A stretch of DNA of 24,680 bases. Source: Gammaproteobacteria bacterium (GTDB taxonomy: Bacteria > Pseudomonadota > Gammaproteobacteria > Arenicellales > Spongiicolonaceae). Below, piece by piece: positions 7,296 through 14,628 of this stretch (positions are counted from its first letter, which is position 1; every line of letters begins with the position of its first letter). The notes beneath the pieces are model-generated. The model was not told the DNA's origin. It saw only the letters and a program-made list of their open reading frames with translations, and made no database searches. The position numbers and the translations under genes are program-made. The stretch lies in the NCBI GenBank assembly GCA_007570945.1, contig RKSH01000213.1, positions 1 through 24,680 on the forward strand, in the 5' to 3' direction.

Positions 7296-8252
7296 ATGCC
7301 AGCGGAAAAAATTCTGCGGGTGGAAATCCCGCCGCGACTGAAGGGCGGCCGCCTGGACAAGGCGCTGGCCGAACTCTGCCCGCAGCACTCGCGCGGCACG
7401 TTGCAGCGGTGGCTGGCCGACGGGCGGGTGCGGTGCGGCGGGGCGGTGGCGGGGCGGCGGTTTGCGGTGCACGGCGGCGAGGCGGTGGTGATTCGCATGC
7501 CGCAAGCGCGGCCCTTGGAGTGGCGGGCGCAGGCCATGGAGCTTGGCATCGTGTTTGCCGACGCCGACCTGGTGGTGGTGAACAAGCCGCCGGGGCTGGT
7601 GGTGCACCCCGGCGCCGGCAACCCCGACGGGACGCTGGTCAACGGGCTTTTGCATTTTGACCCGGCGCTGGCGGCGCTGCCGCGGGCCGGAATCGTGCAC
7701 CGGCTGGACAAGGACACCAGCGGCCTGTTGGCGGTGGCGCGCACCGAGGCGGCGCGGCTGCACCTGAACCGCCAACTTAAGCAGCGCAGCGCCAAGCGCG
7801 CCTACGACGTGCTGGTCAGCGGCGCGGTGATTGCCGGCGGTGAGGTGGACGCGCCCATCGGCCGCCACCCCACCTTGCGCCTGCGCATGGCGGTGACCGG
7901 GCGCGGCCGGCCGGCCCTTACCCGCTACCGGGTCGCCGCGCGCTACCGGGCGTACACACTGTTGCGCGCCGAACTGGCCACCGGCCGCACCCACCAGATT
8001 CGCGTGCACCTGGCGCATGCCGGGTTTCCGGTGTTCGGCGATCCGGTGTACGGCCGCCGCAAGTCCATGCCGCCGGGCGCATCGGAAAAATTGCGCGGGC
8101 AACTGCGCGCCTTCCGCCGCCAGGCGCTGCACGCATGTGAACTTGCGCTGGTCCATCCGGCGAGCGGCGAGGTTATGCAATGGCGCGCGCCGCCGCCGGC
8201 CGACCTGGCCGGGCTGTTGGCGGCGCTGGCGGATGATGCGCGCGGCGGTTAA
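7296..8252 (+). CDS. rluD: 23S rRNA pseudouridine synthase RluD
   Basis: A 318-residue pseudouridine synthase of the RluA family. An N-terminal S4 RNA-binding domain (GGRLDKALAEL near 17-27, QRWLADGRVR near 37-46) precedes the catalytic domain with VVNKPPGLVVHPG near 94-106 and the motif HRLDKDTSGLL, in which D138 is the catalytic aspartate. The later LATGRTHQIRVH motif is also present. RluD makes the pseudouridines of 23S rRNA helix 69. The ATG at 7296 (MPAEKILRVE) aligns with the usual RluD beginning; an ATG at 7263 would add 11 residues. It is followed by pgeF with an overlap, the order known from E. coli. Confidence 0.94.
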   Translation: MPAEKILRVEIPPRLKGGRLDKALAELCPQHSRGTLQRWLADGRVRCGGAVAGRRFAVHGGEAVVIRMPQARPLEWRAQAMELGIVFADADLVVVNKPPGLVVHPGAGNPDGTLVNGLLHFDPALAALPRAGIVHRLDKDTSGLLAVARTEAARLHLNRQLKQRSAKRAYDVLVSGAVIAGGEVDAPIGRHPTLRLRMAVTGRGRPALTRYRVAARYRAYTLLRAELATGRTHQIRVHLAHAGFPVFGDPVYGRRKSMPPGASEKLRGQLRAFRRQALHACELALVHPASGEVMQWRAPPPADLAGLLAALADDARGG

Positions 8253-8994
8253 AACGGTTGCGCCGCGGTGGAACGCCCCGCGCCGGGTGCGCGCGGTGAC
8301 CACCCTGCGGGCGCCGGGGTTAAGTCGCGGGCGGTACGCCGAACTTAATCTGGCGGCGCACGGGGGCGACGATGCCGGTTTGGTCGCGCGCAACCGTGAA
8401 CTGCTGCAGCGAAGCCTGCAACTGCCGGCGCCGCCGCTGTGGCTGCGCCAGCGGCATGGCGCGGTGGTGGTGGACGGGGCGAAAGTGGCGGACGCGGAGC
8501 CTGAGGCGGATGGTTGCCTCACCGAGGCGGCCGGGGTGGTGTGCGCGGTGCTGAGCGCGGATTGCCTGCCGGTGTTTTTGTGCCGGGGCGACGGTTCGGC
8601 GGTGGCGCTGCTGCACGCCGGCTGGCGCGGCATCGCGGCCGGCATTTTGGAGGCCGGCGCCGCCGCCCTCGGCAACGGTGGCAACGGCGCGCCGCTGCTC
8701 GCCGCTTTCGGCCCGGCCATCGGCGCCGATGCTTTCGTGGTGGGCGATGAAGTGCGCGCCGCCCTCACCCTGGCCGATGGCGGCGGTGACGACGGCGGCG
8801 CATTCCGGCCGGCCGGTGATGGCCGCCACCACGCCGACCTCTATGCCCTCGCCGCCATGCGCCTGCGCCGCCTCGGCGTCAGCGTCGCGCCGCCGCCGAA
8901 ATGGTGCACGTTTCGTGATGAGTCAAAATTTTTCTCCCACCGCCGCGACCGGCAATGCGGGAGGATGGCGTCGCTGCTGTGGCTCAGGCCGTGA
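8233..8994 (+). CDS. pgeF: Laccase-domain protein PgeF/YfiH
   Basis: A protein of about 253 residues from tandem ATGs at 8233 and 8236. Numbered from the second ATG, the metal-site residues of the YfiH/DUF152 family are present: H74 (RQRHGAVVVD), C110 (LSADCLPVFL) and H127 (LHAGWRG). The family ending with FFSHRRD and GRMASLLWL is intact. PgeF edits mis-incorporated amino acids in peptidoglycan precursors in E. coli, and YfiH homologues also show purine nucleoside activity; which role applies here is not visible. The start overlaps the end of rluD by 17-20 bases. The gene converges on the M48 protease gene with a gap of only 2 bases. Confidence 0.92.
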   Translation: MMRAAVKTVAPRWNAPRRVRAVTTLRAPGLSRGRYAELNLAAHGGDDAGLVARNRELLQRSLQLPAPPLWLRQRHGAVVVDGAKVADAEPEADGCLTEAAGVVCAVLSADCLPVFLCRGDGSAVALLHAGWRGIAAGILEAGAAALGNGGNGAPLLAAFGPAIGADAFVVGDEVRAALTLADGGGDDGGAFRPAGDGRHHADLYALAAMRLRRLGVSVAPPPKWCTFRDESKFFSHRRDRQCGRMASLLWLRP

Positions 8995-8996
8995 CC

Positions 8997-10541
8997 CTAT
9001 TCGGAGTCGGCCAACTTGGCCCGCACGACTTTTGCCGATGCCTCCACCTCGTCCTCTTCCCAGTAGCGGATGCCGACCGGCATGGAAACCTTGGCGCCGC
9101 CGGCAAGGCGGCGGAGGGACGGTCGGGCCGAGGCCGGCTGGCCGTTGATGACGGCGTCCACCTGAATGACGATGCCGGTGACTTCATATGGCGTTAAATT
9201 TTTCACGATGACCACCACTTCACCGCCGGCATATGAAGCCGCCGCGCCCACATAGCGCCCGGGTATATCGGCGATGTCCAGTTTGACGAAGGCGAGGCGC
9301 GCGCTTTTGCCGAGCTCGCCTTCGGCGACGCTGGCGTCGCCGAACAGTTGCTTGGCGCGGTCGCGCTCGCCGTCGGCCAGCAGAATTTCGCCGAGGGAGT
9401 AGGAGCCCAGGGCGGTGGACAAAAGTTCGTTGCTGCGCTCCAGCGCGGCGCGCGCCGGCCGCCGTTCACCAAAGTGGTAGTGGATGATTCCGCGCACCAA
9501 ATACCATTGGTAGAAATCGGGGCCCATTTGAATGGCCGCGTCGTATTCGCGCGCGGCTTCGCGCAGGCGCTCCTGTTGGGTGAGGGCGTGTCCCTTGATG
9601 CCGCGGAACAGCGCCTCGCGCGGCTCTTGCCTGATGGCTTTGTTGATGGCGCGGAGGGCGGATTGCGCATCGCTCTCAATCAGTTGCCGGGCGCGCTCGG
9701 CGTTTTCGTAGGCGCCCCGGCGGGCGCGCAGGTAGGCGAGTTTGCCCCGGTAACGGTCACGCCCCAGTTCACCGCCGGGGGAAAATTCGGCAAGCGCCGC
9801 GCGGTTGGCCTTGACCCGCTCGGTTGACGGCGGGTGGCTGGCGAACAATCCGGAAATCCACTTGTCCCTGCCCGCGGATTCGGATTCGGACAGCGCGACA
9901 AATTTTTCCTGCAGCGTCACCGCCGCCCCGGTGTCGTAGCCGGCGGCGCGCATGTATTTCATGCCGTGGTAGTCGGCCGCGCTTTCCGCCTTGCGGCTGT
10001 ATTTTTGGTTGATGAGTTGCACCGCCATCCCGGCGGCGCCGACCGCGGTGTTGGAAACATCGCCGGGCAGCGCGGCGCCGAGCAGGCCGGTGAAGACGCT
10101 GCGCTGCACCGCGCGCGCGCCGTGCCGGGCCGCGGCGTGCACAATTTCATGGGCGAGCACCGCGGCCAGTTCGGCCTCGTTGTCCAGTTGCAGAAGCAGG
10201 CCGCGGTTAATTGCAATCTTGCCGCCGGGCAGCGCCCAGGCGTTGGGCGTGCCGTCGTTCAGCACGACAAATTCATATGGCAATTCGCGGTCGCTCACCA
10301 AAGCCAGACGGCGGCCCACCGCGGCCACGTATTCGGTGAGCGCGGCGTCGGCGGTGTACAAACCGCCGGCCGCCTGCTGCGACGGCAGATAGTTCTGCTC
10401 GCCCATTGCAATTTCCTGGCTGGTGGAAATGAGCGACAACTCCCGCTTGCCGGTCACCGGATTGGCGGCGCAACCGGCGAGGGTGAGGGCGAGGGCCGCG
10501 AGTGGCAGGGCGGACGGGAATTTTGGGCGGCGGCGCGGCAT
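8997..10541 (-). CDS. BepA-like M48 metalloprotease lipoprotein with TPR and C-terminal beta domain
   Basis: A 514-residue periplasmic protease. The signal peptide ends in lipobox LAGC (Cys24), so this is a lipoprotein, whereas E. coli BepA has a soluble signal peptide. The zinc site HEIVH is at 131-135, and the third ligand is probably the Glu in the RKAESAADYHGMKYM stretch. A helical TPR-like region follows (roughly 290-420), then a beta-rich segment with GGEVVVIVKNLTPYEVTGIVI that resembles an FxLYD/Ig-like domain. BepA degrades or chaperones stalled LptD and BAM substrates; this protein may do similar outer-membrane quality control, close to bamD. It starts 10 bases after nadC ends on the same strand. 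Confidence 0.88.
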   Translation of the reverse strand: MPRRRPKFPSALPLAALALTLAGCAANPVTGKRELSLISTSQEIAMGEQNYLPSQQAAGGLYTADAALTEYVAAVGRRLALVSDRELPYEFVVLNDGTPNAWALPGGKIAINRGLLLQLDNEAELAAVLAHEIVHAAARHGARAVQRSVFTGLLGAALPGDVSNTAVGAAGMAVQLINQKYSRKAESAADYHGMKYMRAAGYDTGAAVTLQEKFVALSESESAGRDKWISGLFASHPPSTERVKANRAALAEFSPGGELGRDRYRGKLAYLRARRGAYENAERARQLIESDAQSALRAINKAIRQEPREALFRGIKGHALTQQERLREAAREYDAAIQMGPDFYQWYLVRGIIHYHFGERRPARAALERSNELLSTALGSYSLGEILLADGERDRAKQLFGDASVAEGELGKSARLAFVKLDIADIPGRYVGAAASYAGGEVVVIVKNLTPYEVTGIVIQVDAVINGQPASARPSLRRLAGGAKVSMPVGIRYWEEDEVEASAKVVRAKLADSE

Positions 10542-10551
10542 TGGTTTGCGG

Positions 10552-11418
10552 TTACCCGGCGGAGTGGTTTTCCAATAACAAAGAATAATCCGCGGCGCAA
10601 ATATTTTTTGTCAACGCGCCGAGGGAGACGAAGTCCACGCCGCTCATGGCGATGGCGCGCAAATTTTTCTCGCCGATGCCGCCGGAGGCTTCCAACTCGG
10701 CGCGGCCCCGGTTGCGGCGCACCGCCTCATTGATGTCGGCGGCGGTGAAGTTGTCCAGCAGAACGCGCGTTGCGCCGGCGTTGATGGCCTGCTCCAACTG
10801 TTCGACGTTTTCCACCTCCACCGTGAGCGCGGCGCCGGGCGGGGCATGGTTGCGCGCGGCGCGCACCGCGCGGGCGATGCCGCCGGCGGCGCGGATGTGG
10901 TTTTCCTTGAGCAGCGCCGCGTCAAACAGTCCGGCGCGGTGGTTGTGCGCGCCGCCGGTGCGCACCGCGTATTTTTGCGCGGCGCGCAGGCCGGGAATGG
11001 TTTTGCGCGTGTCCAGCACGCGGCAGGGCGTGCCGCGCGTCAGCTCCACCGCGCGCCGCGCGGCAAAGGCGGTGGCCGACAGTAGTTGCAAAAAATTAAG
11101 CGCGGTGCGCTCGGCGGCCAGCAGCGCGCGCGACCGCGCCTCAATGCGGCACACTGTCTGTCCACTGTTGACGTCGTCACCCTCGGCCGCGCTCCAGGCA
11201 AAACGCGCCGCCGAATCCAACCGGCGGATCGCCGCCTCAAACCAGGCCGCGCCGCACAGCACGGTGTCGGCGCGGCACAATAGTTGCGCGGCGGATTTTT
11301 GGTCCGCGGGCACGGCAAAGGCGCTGAGGTCGGCGCCGGGGTCCAGCGCGCCGCCGAGATCTTCGCGCAACGCATCCTGCACGGCTTGTTGGATTTGATT
11401 CGCGGCGGGAAGGGACAA
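10552..11418 (-). CDS. nadC: Nicotinate-nucleotide pyrophosphorylase (carboxylating), NadC
   Basis: A 288-residue quinolinate phosphoribosyltransferase, which turns quinolinate and PRPP into nicotinate mononucleotide, CO2 and PPi in NAD synthesis. Typical motifs: AERTALNFLQLLSATA, the substrate-site segment TRKTIPGLRAAQKYAVRTGGAHNHR, LLKENHI, VEVENVEQLEQA, LLDNF and ASGGI. The start is TTG at 11416-11418: no in-frame ATG lies just upstream, and a GGAG ribosome-binding site sits 8 bases before it. It begins 35 bases from the divergent acyltransferase gene and is followed by the M48 protease gene. Confidence 0.95.
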   Translation of the reverse strand: MSLPAANQIQQAVQDALREDLGGALDPGADLSAFAVPADQKSAAQLLCRADTVLCGAAWFEAAIRRLDSAARFAWSAAEGDDVNSGQTVCRIEARSRALLAAERTALNFLQLLSATAFAARRAVELTRGTPCRVLDTRKTIPGLRAAQKYAVRTGGAHNHRAGLFDAALLKENHIRAAGGIARAVRAARNHAPPGAALTVEVENVEQLEQAINAGATRVLLDNFTAADINEAVRRNRGRAELEASGGIGEKNLRAIAMSGVDFVSLGALTKNICAADYSLLLENHSAG

Positions 11419-11453
11419 TGCTATGCTCCGGCGGGCATTTGCGATTGTAACCG
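11406..11453. promoter_or_regulatory. nadC TTG start, ribosome-binding site and divergent gap
   Basis: The minus strand reads GCCGGAGCATAGCATTG: a GGAG Shine-Dalgarno element spaced 8 bases from the TTG codon that decides the nadC start. The gap of 35 bases to the plus-strand acyltransferase ATG must serve both genes. I see no clear promoter hexamers within it. Confidence 0.5.
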
Positions 11454-12071
11454 ATGAGGCGCCGGCAAAAATACCGCGCCACCGAGTGGGGTTCGGCGTG
11501 GCTTAATTTTCTGGACGGCGTGTCGCGGTGGTTTTGCCTGCGCGTGCACCGCCTGCGCGGCCCGCGGCTTGCATTGCCGGCGCGCGGCGCGGCGGTGGCG
11601 GTGTGCAACCATGTCTCGGGCCTGGACCCGCTGTTGTTGCTCGCCGCTTGCCGCCGGCCGCTGTGTTTTCTTATCGCCGCCGAGCAATTTCACCGTCCGG
11701 CACTGCGCTGGCTGTTTCGCCGCACCGGATGTATTTGCGTCGAGCGGGAAAACGGCGGCCGCGGCGCGTTCTTTGCCGTGCTGCGGGAACTGCGCAAAGG
11801 CCGCGCCGTGGCGATTTTTCCGCAGGGGCAAATCACAAAAACCGGCACCGTCCGCCCGCTCAAGCGCGGCGCGCCGCTCCTCGCCGAGCGCGCCGGGGCC
11901 ATGCTGTTTGCGGCAAAACTCAGCGGGGTCAAGGGTGAGGGCGAAATCCTCCGCGCTATTTTCATGCCCGGCAACGTGCGCATGGAAACCCGGCCGGCGG
12001 TGAGGGTGACGCGGGAAAACCGCAAGGCGGTTTTGAGGGAACTGGAAAGCTTTTTTTACTCCGCCGGCTGA
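11454..12071 (+). CDS. Stand-alone lysophospholipid acyltransferase, Aas/PlsC type
   Basis: A 205-residue acyltransferase. The catalytic motif NHxxxxD is present as NHVSGLD at 52-58. Motif III reads FPQG at 122-125 instead of FPEG, and the following GQITKTGTVRPLKRGAPLLAERAGA resembles the acyltransferase half of Aas (FPEGRIT-TGS---GA) more than PlsC (FPEGTRS). Aas re-acylates 2-acyl-lysophosphatidylethanolamine; a role in lysophospholipid recycling is inferred. The Glu-to-Gln change in motif III touches a glycerophosphate-binding position and may alter substrate choice. There is no acyl-ACP synthetase domain attached. The first 20-40 residues may be membrane-associated. Confidence 0.8.
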   Translation: MRRRQKYRATEWGSAWLNFLDGVSRWFCLRVHRLRGPRLALPARGAAVAVCNHVSGLDPLLLLAACRRPLCFLIAAEQFHRPALRWLFRRTGCICVERENGGRGAFFAVLRELRKGRAVAIFPQGQITKTGTVRPLKRGAPLLAERAGAMLFAAKLSGVKGEGEILRAIFMPGNVRMETRPAVRVTRENRKAVLRELESFFYSAG

Positions 12072-12095
12072 CACAAGCGGCATTATTTAGGCGGC

Positions 12096-12122
12096 TTGCC
12101 GTCCGCCGCCCGCTGTTATAAT
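12096..12122 (+). promoter_or_regulatory. Sigma70-type promoter upstream of TRAP remnant and lutABC
   Basis: A perfect TATAAT at 12117-12122 with TTGCCG at 12096-12101, spacer 15 (16 if read as CTTGCC). It is followed by a leader, a GGGGAG ribosome-binding site at 12154-12159 and an ATG at 12167. The original gene is gone, so the promoter may now drive lutABC. Confidence 0.55.
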
Positions 12123-12127
12123 GGCGC

Positions 12128-12142
12128 CGGGCGTTTCGCCCG
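12128..12142 (+). promoter_or_regulatory. Leader hairpin
   Basis: CGGGCG-TTT-CGCCCG forms a perfect 6-base-pair stem with a 3-base loop, located 5 bases after the TATAAT box. It would sit at the very 5' end of the transcript, where it could protect the RNA. No poly-U follows, so it is not a terminator. Confidence 0.5.
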
Positions 12143-12166
12143 AGCCCAACCACGGGGAGTCTCAGA

Positions 12167-12330
12167 ATGAAAACCAAAGCATTTCGCCTTGCCGGTCCGC
12201 CGCTCCAATGGCGGTGAACCTGCAGACCTCGTTCCTGACGCCGCCTTTCGGTTTCGCGCTGTTCTGCATGAATTTCGTCCTGCCGCAATTACGCGGCATC
12301 GGCTTGGTCATGGCTCCCCCTGCGGCTGGC
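12167..12330 (+). pseudogene. Deletion scar of a TRAP transporter operon (dctP start joined to dctM end)
   Basis: A good promoter and ribosome-binding site lead to an ATG at 12167 whose frame stops after 16 codons (MKTKAFRLAGPPLQWR). In another frame, from 12208, the translation reads MAVNLQTSFLTPPFGFALF. The stretch NLQTSFLTPPFGFALF is a very characteristic C-terminal segment of TRAP transporter large permeases (DctM type). After it, FVLPQLRGIGLVMAPP resembles the last membrane span of DctM, with the intervening residues missing. TRAP operons usually run P-Q-M, so this fits a deletion from the beginning of the binding-protein gene to the end of the permease gene, plus smaller internal losses. 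The identity of the 16-codon start as dctP is inference; the DctM part is strong. Confidence 0.7.
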
Positions 12331-12362
12331 GGGAAAATCGCTCCATTGAGGCGCGGGGCGGT

Positions 12363-12446
12363 GATGGCGGTGCCGAAAACGGTGGTTGCGACGGTGACAA
12401 TGGTGGTTGCAATGTTAAACATGACGGTTGCAACGGTAAAAATGAC
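12363..12446. repeat. Four-unit 21-base tandem repeat before lutA
   Basis: Units are at 12363-12383 (degenerate), 12384-12404, 12405-12425 and 12426-12446. The last two share GGTTGCAAYGKTAAAMATGAC, and all follow the same pattern as the array in livM (4489-4551). In the lutA frame it would read as a Gly/Cys/Asp/Asn heptad (GGCDGDN, GGCNVKH, DGCNGKN). It ends 12 bases before the lutA ATG, so it occupies the place where a ribosome-binding site would normally be. Confidence 0.8.
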
Positions 12447-12458
12447 GGTGCGGCATCC

Positions 12459-13244
12459 ATGACCGCCGAATCCAAACCCGGCGTCGGTCTTTTCGTCACC
12501 TGCCTGGCCGATTTGTTCCGGCCGACGGTCGCTTTCGCCGCCGCCCGCCTGTTGCGCGCCGCCGGCTGCACGGTGACAGTGCCGCCGGCGCAAAGCTGTT
12601 GCGGGCAGCCGGCCTACAACAGCGGCGATGCGCGCGGCGCGCGGCGCATCGCAAAGCGGGTGGTGGAGGTTTTTTCGCCTTACGACTTCACCGTCGCCCC
12701 GTCCGGTTCCTGCGCGGCGATAATTCGTGAACATTACCCGGCGCTGCTTGGCGACGACCCTGGCTTGCGCGAAAAATCGCAAAGGCTGGCGCGGCGCACT
12801 TACGAACTCACAACTTTCCTCGCCGATGTCCGCAACTTCACCGCCGTGGACGCCGCCTTCAACTGCACCGCCACCTACCACGACTCCTGCGCCGGCCTGC
12901 GCGAGTGCGGCATCCACCGCCAGCCGCGCCGCCTGCTGCAACAAGTGCGCGGTTTAACTTTGCGCGAGATGGCGGACAGCGACGTGTGCTGCGGTTTCGG
13001 CGGCACGTTCTGCGTCAAGTATCCCGACATCTCGGCGCGCATGGCCGGCGACAAAGCGCACGCCATCGCCCAAAGCGGCGCCGATGCGGTACTCGGCGGC
13101 GACCTCGGCTGTTTGCTCAACATCGCCGGCCGCATTAAACGCGGCGGCGGCGGCGCGCGGGTTTTTCATGTCGCCGAGGTGCTCGCCGGCATGAAAGGCG
13201 CGGCCATCGGCGAGGGTGAGGGTGAGGGCGGCGGCGCAAAATAA
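12459..13244 (+). CDS. lutA: Lactate utilization protein A (Fe-S oxidoreductase subunit)
   Basis: A 261-residue protein with two cysteine-rich CCG domains: SCCGQPAYNSGD near 46-57 and CCGFGGTFC near 177-185. This is the LutA / YkgE architecture; with LutB and LutC it forms the iron-sulfur complex that oxidises L-lactate to pyruvate. The ATG at 12459 (MTAESKPGVGLFVTC) gives the family's normal start; upstream in-frame sequence is the tandem repeat and was not included. No ribosome-binding site is visible before this ATG. The C-terminus ends in a GEGEGEGGG tract encoded by a GAGGGT hexamer repeat, which overlaps the start of lutB. Confidence 0.93.
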   Translation: MTAESKPGVGLFVTCLADLFRPTVAFAAARLLRAAGCTVTVPPAQSCCGQPAYNSGDARGARRIAKRVVEVFSPYDFTVAPSGSCAAIIREHYPALLGDDPGLREKSQRLARRTYELTTFLADVRNFTAVDAAFNCTATYHDSCAGLRECGIHRQPRRLLQQVRGLTLREMADSDVCCGFGGTFCVKYPDISARMAGDKAHAIAQSGADAVLGGDLGCLLNIAGRIKRGGGGARVFHVAEVLAGMKGAAIGEGEGEGGGAK

Positions 13245-14628
13245 TTTTCCGCGCCGGGTCCAAGTCGCCCTCGGCAACGAGACTTTGCAGCGCGCCCTGG
13301 GCCGCGCGCGCGCCGGTTTTCAGGACAAACGCCGCCGCGCCGTGGGGCAAGTGGCGGAGTTTGAGCGCATGCGCCGCGCGGCCAAGGAAATTAAAAACCA
13401 CACCCTCACCCACCTGGATTTTTATCTGGAAAAATTCGCCGATGCGGTGCGCGCCAACGGCGGCCAAGTGCACTGGGCGCGCACCGCCGGGGAGGCGCGC
13501 GACATCGTGGTGGGCATCTGCGGCGCCGGCGGCAAAAAAATCGCCAAGGGCAAAACCATGGTGGCGGAGGAAATCGAACTAAACCCGGCGCTGGAAAAAG
13601 CCGGCCACGAAGTCACCGAAACCGACCTCGGCGAATACATCGTGCAACTGGCCGGCGAGGCGCCGAGCCACATCATCGCCCCGGCGGTGCACAAAACGCG
13701 CGGCGAGGTGCTGGAACTTTTCGCCCGCCACCACGGCGCAAAAAAACGCGGCGGCGACACCGCCGCCATCGTCGCCGAGGCGCGCCAGGTGCTGCGCGAA
13801 AAATTCACCGGCGCCGACATCGGCATCACCGGCGCCAACTTTCTCATCGCCGAAACCGGCGCCAGCGTGCTGGTCACCAACGAGGGCAACGGCGATTTGT
13901 GCTCGTGCCTGCCGCCGGTGCACATCGTCACCGCGGCCATTGAAAAAGTGCTGCCGACGCTGGAGGATCTCGCGCTTTTTTTGCGCCTTTTGGGGCGCAG
14001 CGCCACCGGCCAGGAAATTTCCAACTATACCACGCTGTACGCCGGCGCCAAACGCGAGGGCGACGCCGACGGCCCGCGCGAGTTTCACCTGGTGCTGCTG
14101 GACAACGGCCGCTCGGCGATGCTCGGCGGCGAGTTCCGCGACATGCTGCGCTGCATCCGCTGCGGCGCGTGCCTCAACCACTGCCCGGTCTACGGCAGCA
14201 TCGGCGGCCACGCATATGACGCGGTTTACAGCGGCCCCATGGGCGCGGTGCTGACGCCGCTGAGCGCCGGCCTGCGGGTGGCGCGCGACCTGCCCAACGC
14301 CTGCACCCTGAACGGAAGATGCCGCGAAGTGTGCCCGGTGGACATCCCGCTGCCCGACCTGTTGCGCAAGCACCGCATGCGCGAGTTTGAACAGAAACTC
14401 GGCGGCGCGCGCGGCCGACTGGCGCTGGTGCTGTGGGCTTTTTTCGCGCTGCGCCCGCGTTTGTATCAGGCGGCGGCCGGCGCGTTGCTGTACCTGCTGA
14501 AAAAAACCGCCGGCCGGCGCGGCGCATTGCGCAAATTTCCGCTGGCCGGCGGGTGGACCCAAAGCCGCGATTTGCCGGTGCCCGAGGGCAAAACTTTTCT
14601 GCGCCGCTGGGCGCGGGGGGAGCGGTGA
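13216..14628 (+). CDS. lutB: Lactate utilization protein B (Fe-S oxidoreductase)
   Basis: A protein of 470 residues with an N-terminal LUD domain (IVVGICGAGGKKIAKGKTM, GITGANFLIAETGASVLVTNEGN) and two ferredoxin-like 4Fe-4S motifs: Cys 313, 316, 319, 323 (CIRCGACLNHCP) and Cys 363, 370, 374 (CTLNGRCREVCPVDIP). The C-terminal DUF3390-like part (SRDLPVPEGKTFLRRW) is complete. It transfers electrons from lactate together with LutA and LutC. The start is GTG at 13216 or 13222, inside the GAGGGT tract shared with the lutA end (overlap about 29 bases). Its TGA overlaps the lutC GTG start. Confidence 0.94.
   Translation: MRVRAAAQNNFPRRVQVALGNETLQRALGRARAGFQDKRRRAVGQVAEFERMRRAAKEIKNHTLTHLDFYLEKFADAVRANGGQVHWARTAGEARDIVVGICGAGGKKIAKGKTMVAEEIELNPALEKAGHEVTETDLGEYIVQLAGEAPSHIIAPAVHKTRGEVLELFARHHGAKKRGGDTAAIVAEARQVLREKFTGADIGITGANFLIAETGASVLVTNEGNGDLCSCLPPVHIVTAAIEKVLPTLEDLALFLRLLGRSATGQEISNYTTLYAGAKREGDADGPREFHLVLLDNGRSAMLGGEFRDMLRCIRCGACLNHCPVYGSIGGHAYDAVYSGPMGAVLTPLSAGLRVARDLPNACTLNGRCREVCPVDIPLPDLLRKHRMREFEQKLGGARGRLALVLWAFFALRPRLYQAAAGALLYLLKKTAGRRGALRKFPLAGGWTQSRDLPVPEGKTFLRRWARGER

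Noticed and set aside
7239..8768. Minus-strand open frame that would extend BamD upstream to 757 residues
   Set aside because: The extra 510 residues are antisense to rluD and pgeF, Arg/His/Ala/Pro-rich, with no family features; BamD has its own signal peptide at 7238.
12363..12446. CRISPR array
   Set aside because: The 21-base units follow each other directly with no spacers and are degenerate; no cas genes are present.
12189..12458. N-terminal extension of LutA through the repeat region
   Set aside because: The sequence has no LutA homology, and the ATG at 12459 gives the normal family start; the repeat translation is Gly/Cys/Asn simple sequence.
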